From Talinum fruticosum (Eukaryota; Streptophyta; Magnoliopsida; Caryophyllales; Talinaceae): DNA of 64,000 nucleotides. This document shows positions 36,101 through 47,125 of the stretch, one piece after another. Positions within the stretch are counted from its first letter, which is position 1. Each line of letters opens with the position of its first letter. The translations under genes were made by a program, and so were the position numbers. The stretch spans positions 1-64,000 of the forward strand of contig JAITYX010000136.1 in the NCBI GenBank assembly GCA_021018815.1, given 5' to 3'. Under the pieces are notes generated by a model. The model worked only from the letters and a program-made list of their open reading frames with translations. It searched no databases and had not been told where the DNA came from.

Positions 36101-38429
36101 ATGCTAATGTGTTCATGACTGGTGGGCATTAAAATGACAAAAATGTCCAAATAAATGAGTACTGATATTTTCTTTTTGTTTAAACCTAAAATTCTCTCTC
36201 TTTTGCAGAGTCTCTCTCGCTTCTGCACTCTCCCACTTTATCTGCCTTCTCTCTCTCTCTCTCTCTCGTTAGTCTTTTGCAACCCCAAGCTTAACTTGAT
36301 CAATTGGATGCTTCAAAAAATAAACTTTCTTCGCAAATTCCAAATTGCAAATCCTACAATTATCGTCCACGCAATTTGAAAACTGGAGAGAAGATGTCAA
36401 AGACGAACTTCGGTTCATTAATACCGAGGAAAGAGCTTCGAGTGTTAATGGAGAGAAGAAGATGACAGAGAGAGAGAGAGAGAGAGAGAGATGACCCATG
36501 AGAGTTGACTCCATTGCCTTTTTTTCCTTAAACCTAATGAAGCCAAAATATAAAAAAAAGATCATGGTGAAAGTGATTGGGGCAAAGTAATGAGAGGGTA
36601 CTTTGGTCTTTTCAATGCTCCGATCAACTGTTTCCGCCGGTTATTTATACTTGTAATATCATAATAATGTCAGGGGGTTCAAAATCATTTTCCATAGCTC
36701 ATGGGTAGAAAAATGATTAACATATACCTCGAGCGGTATGGATGTTAAAATCCGTTTTTATTATTACATATATATGATGAGAAATCCATAAAGTTTAATT
36801 ATGCATATCAACAAATAATTTTATTTCCGACAATGCAGTATGCATCATAGTATGTTTCAAATGGGGACAACCTGTAATACTATCACTATGTAAAATATAA
36901 ATACAACCAAAATCAAAAGTTAAGTTCATCCCACAATTTTACAATAGTTTTATTTCCATTTCTTGAGATTTGCTTCACTGTGGCTTTGAAATCTACGGTA
37001 TGGTCCCTGCAATTATGCAAGTCAAGCGTATACCTTATTTTTATAAGGGTGGGTAGGGTTGCTATACTCTAACACCCCTTCCCCAGACACCCTACCTGGC
37101 AGGCCTCAAAAGGTGTGGAGGAGGATATGCATATGGATATGGACATGGATATAAATACATAATATGCATATGAGATTAGCAGGTTGGCTTATACTTCAGT
37201 TCACACAAGCACCAAGAAATTTCCAAGAACATTAGATAGAAAAATTCACATGCTCCTTTTTCACATTTTCAATTGACACGTTTGCCTTCCCTTATGCACA
37301 CTCTCTCACACAACACACACAGAGGCCCCCAGATAAACCGTCACAGACAGGATGTAGACAACTTATTAGCAATCACGTACCAAAAATGCTACATATTTAG
37401 CAACAAACCATACCTGAATAACTCGCAACCATTGGCTCCTCTTTCTAAGGGTTAATGGGAACTCCAGCTCCCAGGCAGTCCATTCATCCAATGCCCTATA
37501 AATTGCTTCTTTCTCATTAGGAAGTCCAGAAACCTGCCAATGCAGTTAAAAGTAATCGTATTTTATTCAAGTCAAAGGCTTTTGTAATAGGGGAAAAATG
37601 AAGATGCTGGCTAAGAAGCAAGCACTATTCTCAGCACAAGCACACCCTCTCAGTGAAACCTCTGGATTTTTTACATCACAACTAAGAACATGAAATTGAT
37701 ATGCCAAACTCTAAAACTATTAGCTCAAAGGCGCACTAAGTAAATGCACCACAAGGTTCACTCAGTTCAGATAACTATGGAAGGCAGTACAAACTTACAA
37801 TTCGAACTAGATTCAGTGCCTTTTGTCCAGAACCTGCAGAATCTCTGCGCTTCCACAAATGATGCTCTTTCTTCCTTGAATTCTTGATACTTCTTCTGGA
37901 TGAACAGGAAAGATTATCAAATGAAAAGCTTACAGTAATGCCAGCAGTTACACCCAAGTAGGCACATCTAATCTAATGGAAAAAGTTTGATGATTTATCA
38001 TCAAAGTGAAAATGGCTTTGATTCTCAAAGTAGCGCCATGTTCCACAATTACAGTTGTTATTATGCATATTACAGCTTATAAATTCAATGGAACAGAACA
38101 AAGTATCTCAACAGATAAAAGAAACGCAAATCAAAATACTACTACATTTTGAGTTCTGGTAAAATGTGAGAATGAATTGCTTACTTCTCCACAGGAGTAG
38201 CAGGATATGGCTGCTGAATAATTTGACTGTGGTTGGAGGAGCTCTGGACTTGAAAAAGAGAGATATTTACTTGATCAAGCAAAACAGAACAATTAACCTT
38301 CCAAAGCAGATGGTCCAAATATTTATTTCACTATGGTATATTTTCTTGCCTGAATCCTTGTGATACATAAAAAGAAGGCTTCTGCAAAAGAAAATTTGTA
38401 CTTCCAGACCATGAGGCAATTCCTATCAT
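33152..38429 (-). CDS. PPR-type organelle protein, six exons
   Basis: Exons on the minus strand, 5' to 3': 38429-38367 (uncertain), 38243-38185, 37967-37799, 37533-37414, 34646-34434 and 33343-33152 (TAA). The join is in frame throughout and gives about 271 residues. Junctions use GT/AG. Readable blocks are KKEHHLWKRRDSAGSGQKAL, VSGLPNEKEAIYRALDEWTA, VAKWMLSKGQGMTMATYDTL, the helical repeat RIDEAGSLWNMILHTHMRSI, VFADMEELGVKPDEDTLRRV and KWKYIHFKGERVRVK. From memory this matches the small PPR protein family of Arabidopsis At4g18975 (predicted chloroplast; precise role unknown). The N-terminus is Ser/Phe-rich without acids, as in a transit peptide. After WELEFPL the family has about 8 more residues (an AAAKAL-type run) than this copy. 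Intron 34647-37413 is 2.8 kb because of a transposon. No stops or frameshifts were seen, so it is probably functional. Confidence 0.8.
34061..34252 (+). repeat. SINE-like sequence in a PPR intron
   Basis: Words ctagtggttgtcagtt and cttgggttcaaatctta resemble tRNA-type A and B boxes about 45 bases apart. The segment ends in an A-rich stretch (accaaaaagaaaaat). Target duplications are unclear, so this stays tentative. Confidence 0.35.
35979..36753. mobile_element. Mutator-like MITE in the large PPR intron
   Basis: Flanked by a perfect 10 bp target duplication GTTTTTATTA (35969-35978 and 36754-36763). Terminal inverted repeats of about 110-120 bp start GGATTTTTAACAT and GGATTTTAACAT and share ttctacccatga, ctatggaaaat and ttttgaacccc. 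The interior has complementary microsatellites, (CT)n at 36248-36267 and (AG)n at 36467-36490, so the whole element can fold back. It encodes no transposase. The 9-11 bp duplication and long repeats indicate the Mutator superfamily. Confidence 0.85.
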
Positions 38430-38911
38430 CTTTATCTAAGAAATCAATGTAAAATCTTATTAATACAAACAATGAAACAACAGTTTAAACAAAACCTTCA
38501 AAGAAAGAAAAATAAAAAACTGAAAAGAGTATCAAGGCAAAGAGACCTGAACTGGGATGTGTTTAAGAACCATCTTTCATGTAGAATCAAGCATCATCTT
38601 TCTAACTTCTGGAAGGGGAGAATTTCTTGAACCACATGGAAAATTTCTTGAACCACATGCCTGCTTTTCAAAGTAACCAAATAATGAAGACCATGATATA
38701 TTGACCATAACATGACAACTACAAGCCATTTTAGACAGAAATGGATCTACCATTTCAACAAAAGCAAGATCTGCAACTAAGTAACAAAATGCAATATAAA
38801 ATATATAATGTAATACTATATAAGACAACTATTTTTTTTTTTTGGTGTGAATGCAATATAATACAATATAGCATAACATAATATAATGCAACATACCCTA
38901 GAAGTAAAAAT
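38430..38911. other. 5' flank of the PPR gene
   Basis: About 480 bases between the presumed PPR start codon and a LINE. It should hold the promoter or a 5' UTR on the minus strand. I see no unambiguous TATA box. A T-run lies at about 38830-38841. Confidence 0.35.
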
Positions 38912-38921
38912 TAGATAATTA

Positions 38922-39955
38922 TTATTACCCCAACATACAATCCACACAATCGAATCATTGTGTAGCAAGTTCTTGTGGAGTGGAAGCATTGAGGAGAAAA
39001 AATGACACTTGTGAGTTGGAAAAGCACATGTCAACCGTATCAGCATGGGGGCCTAAACTTCAAAGAAGTTCTAGCCTGGAACAAAGCATTATACACAAAA
39101 TGGATTTGGAAACTGACACATTCAGTTTCAGTCACATTCAGTTTGAGTTTTCAGTCAGTGGGCTCCAGCATATAGCTGCGGGAATAGATGTGTTTGCTGC
39201 ACAGAGAGCCGTAATATTGATGCTTGGGGCTAGAGGAAAATGCTTGCAGTGAGGGATGACTTAGCTCAATGCTTGGGTAGTGCTGTACAAGCCAGGGAAT
39301 GGATAGTGCAGCAAAGATATTCTTTGCAGAAACAATATACGCGAAACTCCTACAAAAATCTACAAGAGTGGCATGGTGAAAAACAATATGGAAAAGTTGG
39401 GCATCGGAAAGATATAAGATGATTTTGTGGCTGACTTGCCAAGGAAAATTACCAATTGTTGCTTTACTCAATACAAGAGGGATTCATGCGGATAACCAAT
39501 GTTTGTTATGCGAAGAAAAAGGGCAGGATCACTGCCAACATTTGTTCTTTTTTGTCCCTTCTCAAGCTCTATCTGAGGCTCAATACTTCAATGGTCCAAA
39601 TTACAACCGAGAAGATGGAGGCTAGAAGAGGAATTGCACTGGTTCGTGCACAGATGCAAGGGCAACACACAAAAGAAACAATGGCTTAGATCCGTCTTTG
39701 CAGGACAGTGTACGAGTATATGAATGAACTGTGGAGAGAAAGATGTCTACGCAAACATCAGCACAAACAACGAACTCCAACGGTGATCATTAGACAAATT
39801 CAGTATACATGTAATGTGAGAGCGGAGAGCGGATAAGTATGTTGTGAAATGGGATGATCTAGTCTTGTAAACATCTCTTACTAGCTTTGTATGCTTTGAC
39901 ACTCCTACTTTGGGAAAGTTAAATGATAATTATTTACTTTTTCCCAAAAAAGAAA
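38922..39955 (+). mobile_element. 5'-truncated LINE copy (family A) upstream of the PPR gene
   Basis: A perfect 10 bp target duplication TAGATAATTA lies at 38912-38921 and 39956-39965. The body is very similar to 15870-16814 of the nested LINE and keeps the ORF2 C-terminus (HADNQCLLCEEKG-type zinc region near 39488) and the common tail ttaaatgataattatttactttttccc. It is oriented antisense to the PPR gene. Confidence 0.92.
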
Positions 39956-39965
39956 TAGATAATTA

Positions 39966-42582
39966 ATGAATGTTATGCTTTATAACTTCCGCTACAAGAT
40001 CTCTCATCCCTCCATTCTACTTAATTCTTATGATCTTCGCACAAAAACAGTAGAAGACATTATCTAGATGTTGCATATCATTATCTCCATCTTAAACTCG
40101 TCTTTATGGTGCCTTTTCCATGTCTCAAAATGCTTTGAAGTAGATGTACCCTTCAGGAAAAGAAAGGGCACCTCGAACAGGCTCATCAATCTCCAATATT
40201 GTGGAATCTATAACAAAGAAGCTCAAGAAAAACGTAAGCTGTAAGAAAACGATGAGGAAAAAATGGATTCTTTCTTTGCAATCAAGATAGAATTTCATTT
40301 TCACCAGGATGATAAAGATTTAGGAGTTAACTGTTTGCACCCTCTAACCTCCATTTTTATTGGTTAAATTAATTTAAAAATTAATCAGAATAACAAAATT
40401 TGGTCGGGCATTTGGATATGCATTACATTACACAACCAAATATACAATTTATCATTAGATAGAGTCATCAGCAAATATACAATTCTTCAAGTAATTAATA
40501 AATTACCTGATAAAAAAGCACACATAAATATTAAAATTTCTGTTTATATATTGACCTCTAAATCAAGGTCATCACTAAGGGGCAATGGTGTGACGGTCAC
40601 GTAGGACATGATTCAACTTATCAATGAATTGAAGGTCAATTACCTTTCAGAGAAATTGGTGTTCTGTTACATCTTTTAGGATGAGCAACATGATTGTGCT
40701 ATGCATTTTGACAAAATCACAGCTAAGGTGAGGGTGGGTTTGGAGGAGCAGCAACATTTCTTGCACAGGCAGCAGTGTTTTTGTTAACTCGGCGTTGATG
40801 GGGGTTACTACCTCTGCCGTAATCTTTTATTTTATACTAGGTAGCCTTGAAAGAAAGTGAGGAAATATTTTCAACATACTGATGGGGAGCTACTAACACA
40901 CATCCCAGACACCACTAGCAGCTTGTGTCTGGGTGTGTCAAGGATCATATGCACTCTGGAACAATTGTACAAAGTCCTTTGCCAAACCAACTCGGGCAGA
41001 TGCAACCCAGAAATATAATTTATAGATTAGATCGATTCATCAGTACCTTTCACTAACATAAGAATTGGCATGATCCATTGCAATTGGAGCAGGCATCAAA
41101 GAAGGATAGCAATTCAGACAAAAAGTTCAAAGATGGTTTAACTAGGGATGCTAGCAGAAGTTGAATATAGATAATATTCAAATATGGCTCTTTTGATGTC
41201 CAAAGTGATACCAATGGGATATCATCGATCGCATCAGATGAGCTATAGCTTATTAAGTTCAAAGTTGGAACATATTCAATAATCCTAAACATGCCAATGG
41301 CAGTGGCGGAGGACATGTAGCCCAATCTGTCCTGCGATACTGTTGAGCCCAGAAAAATGCTTATTAGTTGCTAAGGAATGCCTTTAGTTTGCGTATAATT
41401 TGAGAGTCCAGACACCCATAAAAAAATTTACAAAGGCCTAAAAGATTACCAATACACATGAAGAGACACCTATAGTTCAAATGCCTAGCTACACCATTGG
41501 CGACAGGAAAAGTTTGTCAAGCCGAGCAAGATTCCCAGAACAACCTGTCTCTCCACTTTGCTTTCAAACAGCAAATAAAGAGTATTATCAGCTGGCTGAA
41601 AGTGAAGGTGTAATGTTAATAATCGAGGCTGGCTTCACAGGTTTTCGGTAGTAGAATGCAGAAGGGAAATAGTCGTAGCAGCCTTGGTGGCTACACAATA
41701 TGGATGTAAAGGAGTGTAAGAATTTTTCAGGTCAAACAACAAAGACTGCAGAGAAGATTTCTTCGCACATAAAGGAGCTACTGGAGTCTGGTCTGCATTT
41801 TTAGCTAAGAAACTCATAGAAGGAATTATCTAATCTAATTGGACCATGGATATACTGATCAGTGTTTTTCACCGTTCTCTGATAAGTTGTTGAAAGAAAT
41901 CAGCAAATTAACTAGTTAAATCACCCCCAAAAAAAAAAACTTGAAAATGTAAAACACATACAGAAATGTGGCTAGAGGAAGATGATCTAAGGCATCTAAG
42001 AAAAGAGGAGAGTGTTGAAGTTGTGGCCCTTGGCTGTATGTAGTGGGCATGCCTCCATGACTCTAGGCTGGGCAAGCAGTTAAAGTGAGGAGAGATACAG
42101 AAAAGTTTACTGTATGAGATACCTTGTCATTATTTTGTAACAAGAGTTCAACCATTACTTTCACGTTTTGCTTTAGATAACTAACATCACTTTTTAGACT
42201 AGTGAAAAAACCAATTCTGGACAATTTTTCAAGCTGGAACTGTAGTGAACTAAAGCTAAATACTTATCTATTATGTCTTCTGCTTGTTTTCCATAGACTA
42301 GTCGGCAGTCAATATATTAAAATCTACAGTTTAACCAGCATCTCCATAATTATATAATTCTAGGCTAAGGCTACTACATCGAAATCCCTGCCCCTACCAA
42401 TCGCCCCACTCAGGCTAGGACTCTCAAGGTATGGTTTTTGATTTGGTATTCAACAACCTCCCAGCATCACTGTAATTGCTATTTTAGTTAGAAGTTGCAT
42501 AACATTTTAAGCACCCATATCAACTGTTTCCATAATATAATGCAAAGGGTTTGAGCATCAATAAAATAACAAAGGCATCACA
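39966..42582 (-). other. possible exons of an unidentified minus-strand gene
   Basis: Three minus-strand pieces look more protein-like than chance. 40225 to about 40090 follows a tatag acceptor and is open for 47 codons (SLFEVPFLFLKGTSTSKHFE; a second frame there is also open). 41325-41053 starts near MSSATAIGMFRIIEYVPTLN. 41817-41635 starts MSFLAKNADQTPVAPLCAKK. They do not join into a recognisable protein, and I do not know the family. The rest is AT-rich, intron-like DNA. They may be exons, UTR or chance. Confidence 0.25.
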
Positions 42583-42586
42583 TTCA

Positions 42587-43719
42587 GTGGCGGACCTAGG
42601 ATTTCAAGGAAGGGGGTCGGAATAGACTGAATAGTAGTGCACAGTTTACAAATTGGGGGAGTTGTAGGATCTTTAGATACAAATGAAAGAAGTTGCAAAC
42701 AACTATTACCAGAAGTCCCCACCGCAACCCCCCAAACAAAAAAAAAACTGACTTTCATAGACATGCCTGGCAAGGCTTCAAGTTTGGGAAAGCAACTGTG
42801 TAAATGAATCACACCATACTCTTCTCGAACAGCTAGCTGAACTGGCCAAAGTTTGATTTCGGAACAAATGGAGTAAAAAATAATCAATCACTATTTTTTA
42901 AGGCAATGAATACAACTATAAGCAGGCTATCACAAGACTAATTAGCAACTGAAAATCTGCAATTAGGGGACGCCATAGAACAGTGTATTGCTCTTGATTG
43001 GCACCATATTCTTCATTCAATGGTGAATTTTCGGATCTAGAACTTGAAGAATGGAGGATTCCGTAGCTTATCTTTTTGAAATATCTAAGCGGTTTGATCT
43101 ATAATAAGAATTAAACTCACTCACAAGTCACTAGTATAACTAAAAAAGTAAATTAAACAACAAAAGAAAAACAAACACATTAACTTCACCCTTCATACAA
43201 CATAGTCCATTTTCGTATATTCTAATTCCATAATCAAAGAAACCAAGCCTAAAATACTAAAATTAATCTATGGAATGAAGTACTTGTAATAAAATAACAT
43301 AAATTAAGCCTAAAATCACATAAATTAAACCTTGAATTGAAATGGAATTGAAAATTTTCTAACTTAGTAAACATATTGATCTGGGAAGGAAGGGGGTAGA
43401 GGCCGTGCGTAGGAACTGGTGAAGTGCTAGGCTGGGCGGCGTCAGCAGTGGCGGTGGTGGACGGCAGAGAGGGAGAGGAGTTTTAGACGCAATGAAATTA
43501 TGAAAGGGAATAGAAAAATAATAATAAAAGGAAGCTGAGAAGTTTAAAAAATAAAAGGAAGGTCGTGGCTGGCAGGTTTCGAATCCCTAACATCTCACAA
43601 CCATAAAGCCGCTTACCACTAGGCTCTCAAGAAATGCATGCTGTATAAAAAGTTTATTTGTTTTCGACGAGGGGTGGGGAGGTTCACCTGAACCCGCTCA
43701 CCCACGCTGGGTCCGCCAC
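42587..43719. mobile_element. short-TIR DNA-transposon-like element
   Basis: Ends are GTGGCGGACCTAG on the left and the reverse complement of GTGGCGGACCCAG on the right, with TTCA on both outer sides (42583-42586, 43720-43723). GTGGCGGACC ends recur in dispersed plant repeats, as I recall. No transposase is present. Near the right end the minus strand has agtggtaagcgg and gggattcgaaacc, resembling tRNA-type A and B boxes (43562-43640). The superfamily is unclear. Confidence 0.55.
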
Positions 43720-44264
43720 TTCACGTTATCCATTTGAATATACTTTTTAAGGACAATACACAAGAAAATCGATCAAAAATCTGCATCTGGGCTTCAACGA
43801 CCCATCACCTGTAAATAGTAAATCGAACTTTATTTTAAACGCTTTCATAAGATTTAATCAGCAGCCTAACTTTCTTCTTTATTTCTCCTATAATTTGACT
43901 CTTAAAAAAGCATCATGTATAGTATCCTGAACTGAATGTAACAATCATAAAAGATCCTATCTATAGATAACTCCACCTTTTAAGATTTTGCAATTTAGGT
44001 TGATTGAATGTTGGAAACCAAATGCGGCCCTCAAATGACAAAACGGGATAAACTAGTGTTGCCTTCCTTTTGCCCTATGAACCTGGTTCAGGATGGCTAT
44101 TACCACCCTCATTGATTGAAACTGCCTTTGTATGCATTTGACACTCTTATCCAATATATCTATAGATATTACCTTCTTTCATATTCATTGTTTGCTGTAA
44201 TTTGTTCAACAACTGCTTTCAAATTTTCCTAAATACATTAGTGAAAATGATTAGGGAACATTAC

Positions 44265-44357
44265 CCAATATCACCTCTTGCCATGCTAGACGCATTTTCT
44301 TCCGATCAATAACCTGCCCCTTAACAACATTCTCACAAAGTTGCAAATATACGGCCT
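44265..44357 (-). other. exon-like segment of an unidentified gene
   Basis: Minus strand, between an AG acceptor and a gg/gtaatg donor: about 31 open codons reading AVYLQLCENVVKGQVIDRKK then MRLAWQEVILG. Composition and the splice-like borders suggest a real internal exon, but I cannot name the protein. It belongs with the pieces at 40.1-41.8 kb if these form one gene. Confidence 0.35.
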
Positions 44358-45282
44358 CTTACCATTATTAGATTGCACCGAAGTTACATGTGCCCATGGA
44401 AGATCCAAAAAGAAATAATACTGATATCTGGAATTCGGATAGATAAAGGTATTAAATTAGTTGAGCCCATGCTTTCCCACAAAATTTTCACTCATGAACT
44501 CGGATAAACTTAGAAAAAGTTGGAGACTTATTAACTTAGTATGTTTCATATCATTCTCCTTTCATTCTTGTCTACCATATCCAAAATACTTAATAATTAG
44601 TTCAAACCAACAATTATTCAGTAATCATGTAGATTTTAGCCTAAAATCTATTTCTTAAGAACTTTAATAGCTTTCAAAGAAACTGGAGGCTCAAAACAGT
44701 GAAGATAATTACATAACAAGAAATTTTTACTTTGAACTTAGTTTAATTCGAGTAATAGATTTTATTCAACTCTAACAAGTAATCACAGCAGCCAAATAGC
44801 AGGAAATTACTTTTACAAGAGCAAGTAATTTAAGAACCAAACAATAGCTGAATCAATTTCAAATTTGACAAGAGATATAAACTTAAAATGAACAAGCTAA
44901 ACAGAAAATGAGTTCAAAATGGCAAATCTATGTTATATATATCTATGTTATATATAAAGAGAAGAGCATTGAATTGTTGTATAAAATTAAAGGATAAAAT
45001 TGTATCATACAGTTATTTTCCTCTCTCCCCTCACGTCAGAATTCGGGTAAAAGGAGAGAAGACAGGGGAAGGAGAATGAAATTTCCAGCAAGAGTTAGAG
45101 ACACAGAACAACAATTCGGGATTGTAGATGTTATGGCCAACCCACATTATTATATACATCTGAACCTTTCGTTTCGAAAGGTAAAACATAAAACATAAAA
45201 CATAGATGTAATTATTGAACATACCAAAAACGAAGGAGAGAGGCGCCATTTTCAGATCCAATTGAACATACCTAAAAACGAT

Positions 45283-45492
45283 GGAGAGAGCGGGAGCCGG
45301 AGAGCGAGAGGGAGCCGGATAGCAAAACCGGGCCGGATATCAAGAGCAAGAACGAGCCGGAGCGGAAGATGGAGAGTGAGAGCCGGAGAGAAATAGGCCG
45401 GCGATGGCAGACCGAGAGTCGGAAAGCGTGAGGTAGCCGGAGCGCCAGAGAGAGCCGGAGAGCCGGAGGTAGCCGGAGAGGGAGCCTGGAGC
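45283..45492. repeat. GAGCCGGA minisatellite-like tract
   Basis: About 200 bases dominated by imperfect gagccggag and agccggat units with GAG spacers. On the minus strand it gives a Pro/Leu-rich frame (45252-45494) that is probably not a protein. It is followed on the minus strand by two near-identical donor-like sites, ccatcgtttttag/gtatgttcaat at about 45270 and ccttcgtttttg/gtatgttcaat at about 45225. It may be a duplicated first exon of the gene suggested at 40.1-45.5 kb. Confidence 0.45.
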
Positions 45493-45564
45493 ACAGACCC
45501 AGAGAGGGGGTAAACGAAGGAGGTGTGAATTTTTTAAATATTTTTAATAATTAAGATTTTTATT

Positions 45565-47125
45565 GGAATATTAGGTTTTAAAATATCGAAGTTTGAGGTT
45601 TTTTATGGGAATATCGAAATGTTGATTGGCATGTACGACCTCGTGAATTTAAACTCTTTTGAGTATCCCACCACCGAGTTATAGGTGGAAAGACTGAGTG
45701 CGCGAAAGTTTGACCACTTTATTTTTTCAATTTACATGTCGACCAAATTTGACTAAGCTTTACCTATCTCTCCCTCGTCACTTTCTCTCCTCCTCTACCT
45801 CTCTTCATCTTCTTCCTCCACAAATGTCCCTGCCATTCTCTCTCCTTCGATGGCTCCATCTTCTTTGTCCATAACTATCTTTCTCTCTCTGTAACTTTTA
45901 TGTGCATCTCTTACCATATCTCTATCTCTCTCTCTCCTCCTCCCTTATTCCATCTAACTTTGAAGTCTCTTTCTTTGAAATTTAATTTGGGGTCTCAAGT
46001 TTCATTCCAAAATCTTTTACTCTTCTTCAATTAACACTTGACGCAATAATTTCATCATCCCAACATAAAATCAAACTCTTGTATCATCATTTTCTTCTCA
46101 TTAAAGGACTCTAAAACTAGAGAGGCTTCTTTTAAAAGGCAATTAAAGCAAAAAAAAAAAAAAAAAAAAATCGACTAGGCCTTGTTCAAGCTCCCAAAAA
46201 AATCAATTTGGGGCTTTAATCCAAGGTGAAACATCAACTCAAAAAATAAAATAAAATCATGCCTTCAAAAATATGTTGCATGATTTGCTATTCATTTTCC
46301 GGGTTTTTAGAGAGCCAAAAATGAGAAACAAAGAGAAAGGAACTATAATAAAAGCGAGCAACCTTGAGCACATTTTCAATCTACTTTGAGATTACTCCAA
46401 TCGTTAACCAATCTCCACTGTACCTAACCAAAAATCAAAAATACCAAATTGCAAAATCGAGTTAAATGCAAAACTAATTTCGAAAATTCGCTATGTGCTA
46501 CTAGTTCATAAGAATTTAATTTACGAGAACTACTTTGTTTCGATTCAAATTGACCAGTCAATAAGGAAAAAATGCAAAAGATTATAATGGAGATTATTGA
46601 TTGTACCATGCATCGACGAAACCTAATCCCGAATTGCAATGGCGAATTGAGCTAAAATCTTGCCGGAAACCTTCAATTGGAAGTGAGGTTTTTTGTGGTT
46701 TCTAAATTCGGGAAATTTTTTTTTTTGTCAAAATAATCGTGGTTTCAAAAATAGGATAGAGGATTCATAGAGAGAGAAAGAAGATCTAGAGGACAGAGAG
46801 TAAAGTGAGAGAAAAGGAAATAGTTTGAGAATGGTCATGGAAGATTCGGATGAAAGAGAATACCCACATGAGAGAGAGAGACTTAGACCAAAGAGAGTTA
46901 AGTGAGAGAGAGAAAAAAGTAGTCAAATTATTTGCCAAAAAAAAAAAACCACGTACACTACATCCACCGCCACATCATATCGCCACCGAGTCTTTTCACA
47001 CGTAACTCGGTGGTGGGATACCCAAAAAATTAGGGTTTAAATTCGGGATCTTTGTCATGCCAATCAACATTTCGAATATTCCCATCAAAAAATCCCAAAG
47101 TTCGGGATTTTAAAATCCAATATTC
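45565..47125. mobile_element. Mutator-like foldback element
   Basis: Terminal inverted repeats of about 170 bp (45565 to about 45735 and about 46960-47125) share gggaatat, cgaaatgttgattggcatg and tatcccaccaccgagtta. They start GGAATATT on each side. Flanks are atttttatt (45556-45564) and attttttatt (47126-47135), a 9-10 bp target duplication with one T length difference. The interior has CT-rich left and GA-rich right halves plus poly-A at about 46147-46170. No transposase is present. Confidence 0.75.

Noticed and set aside
40620..40790. Plus-strand frame MIQLINELKVNYLSEK as an exon
   Set aside because: A short open run with a stop soon after and no splice sites of quality; not supported.
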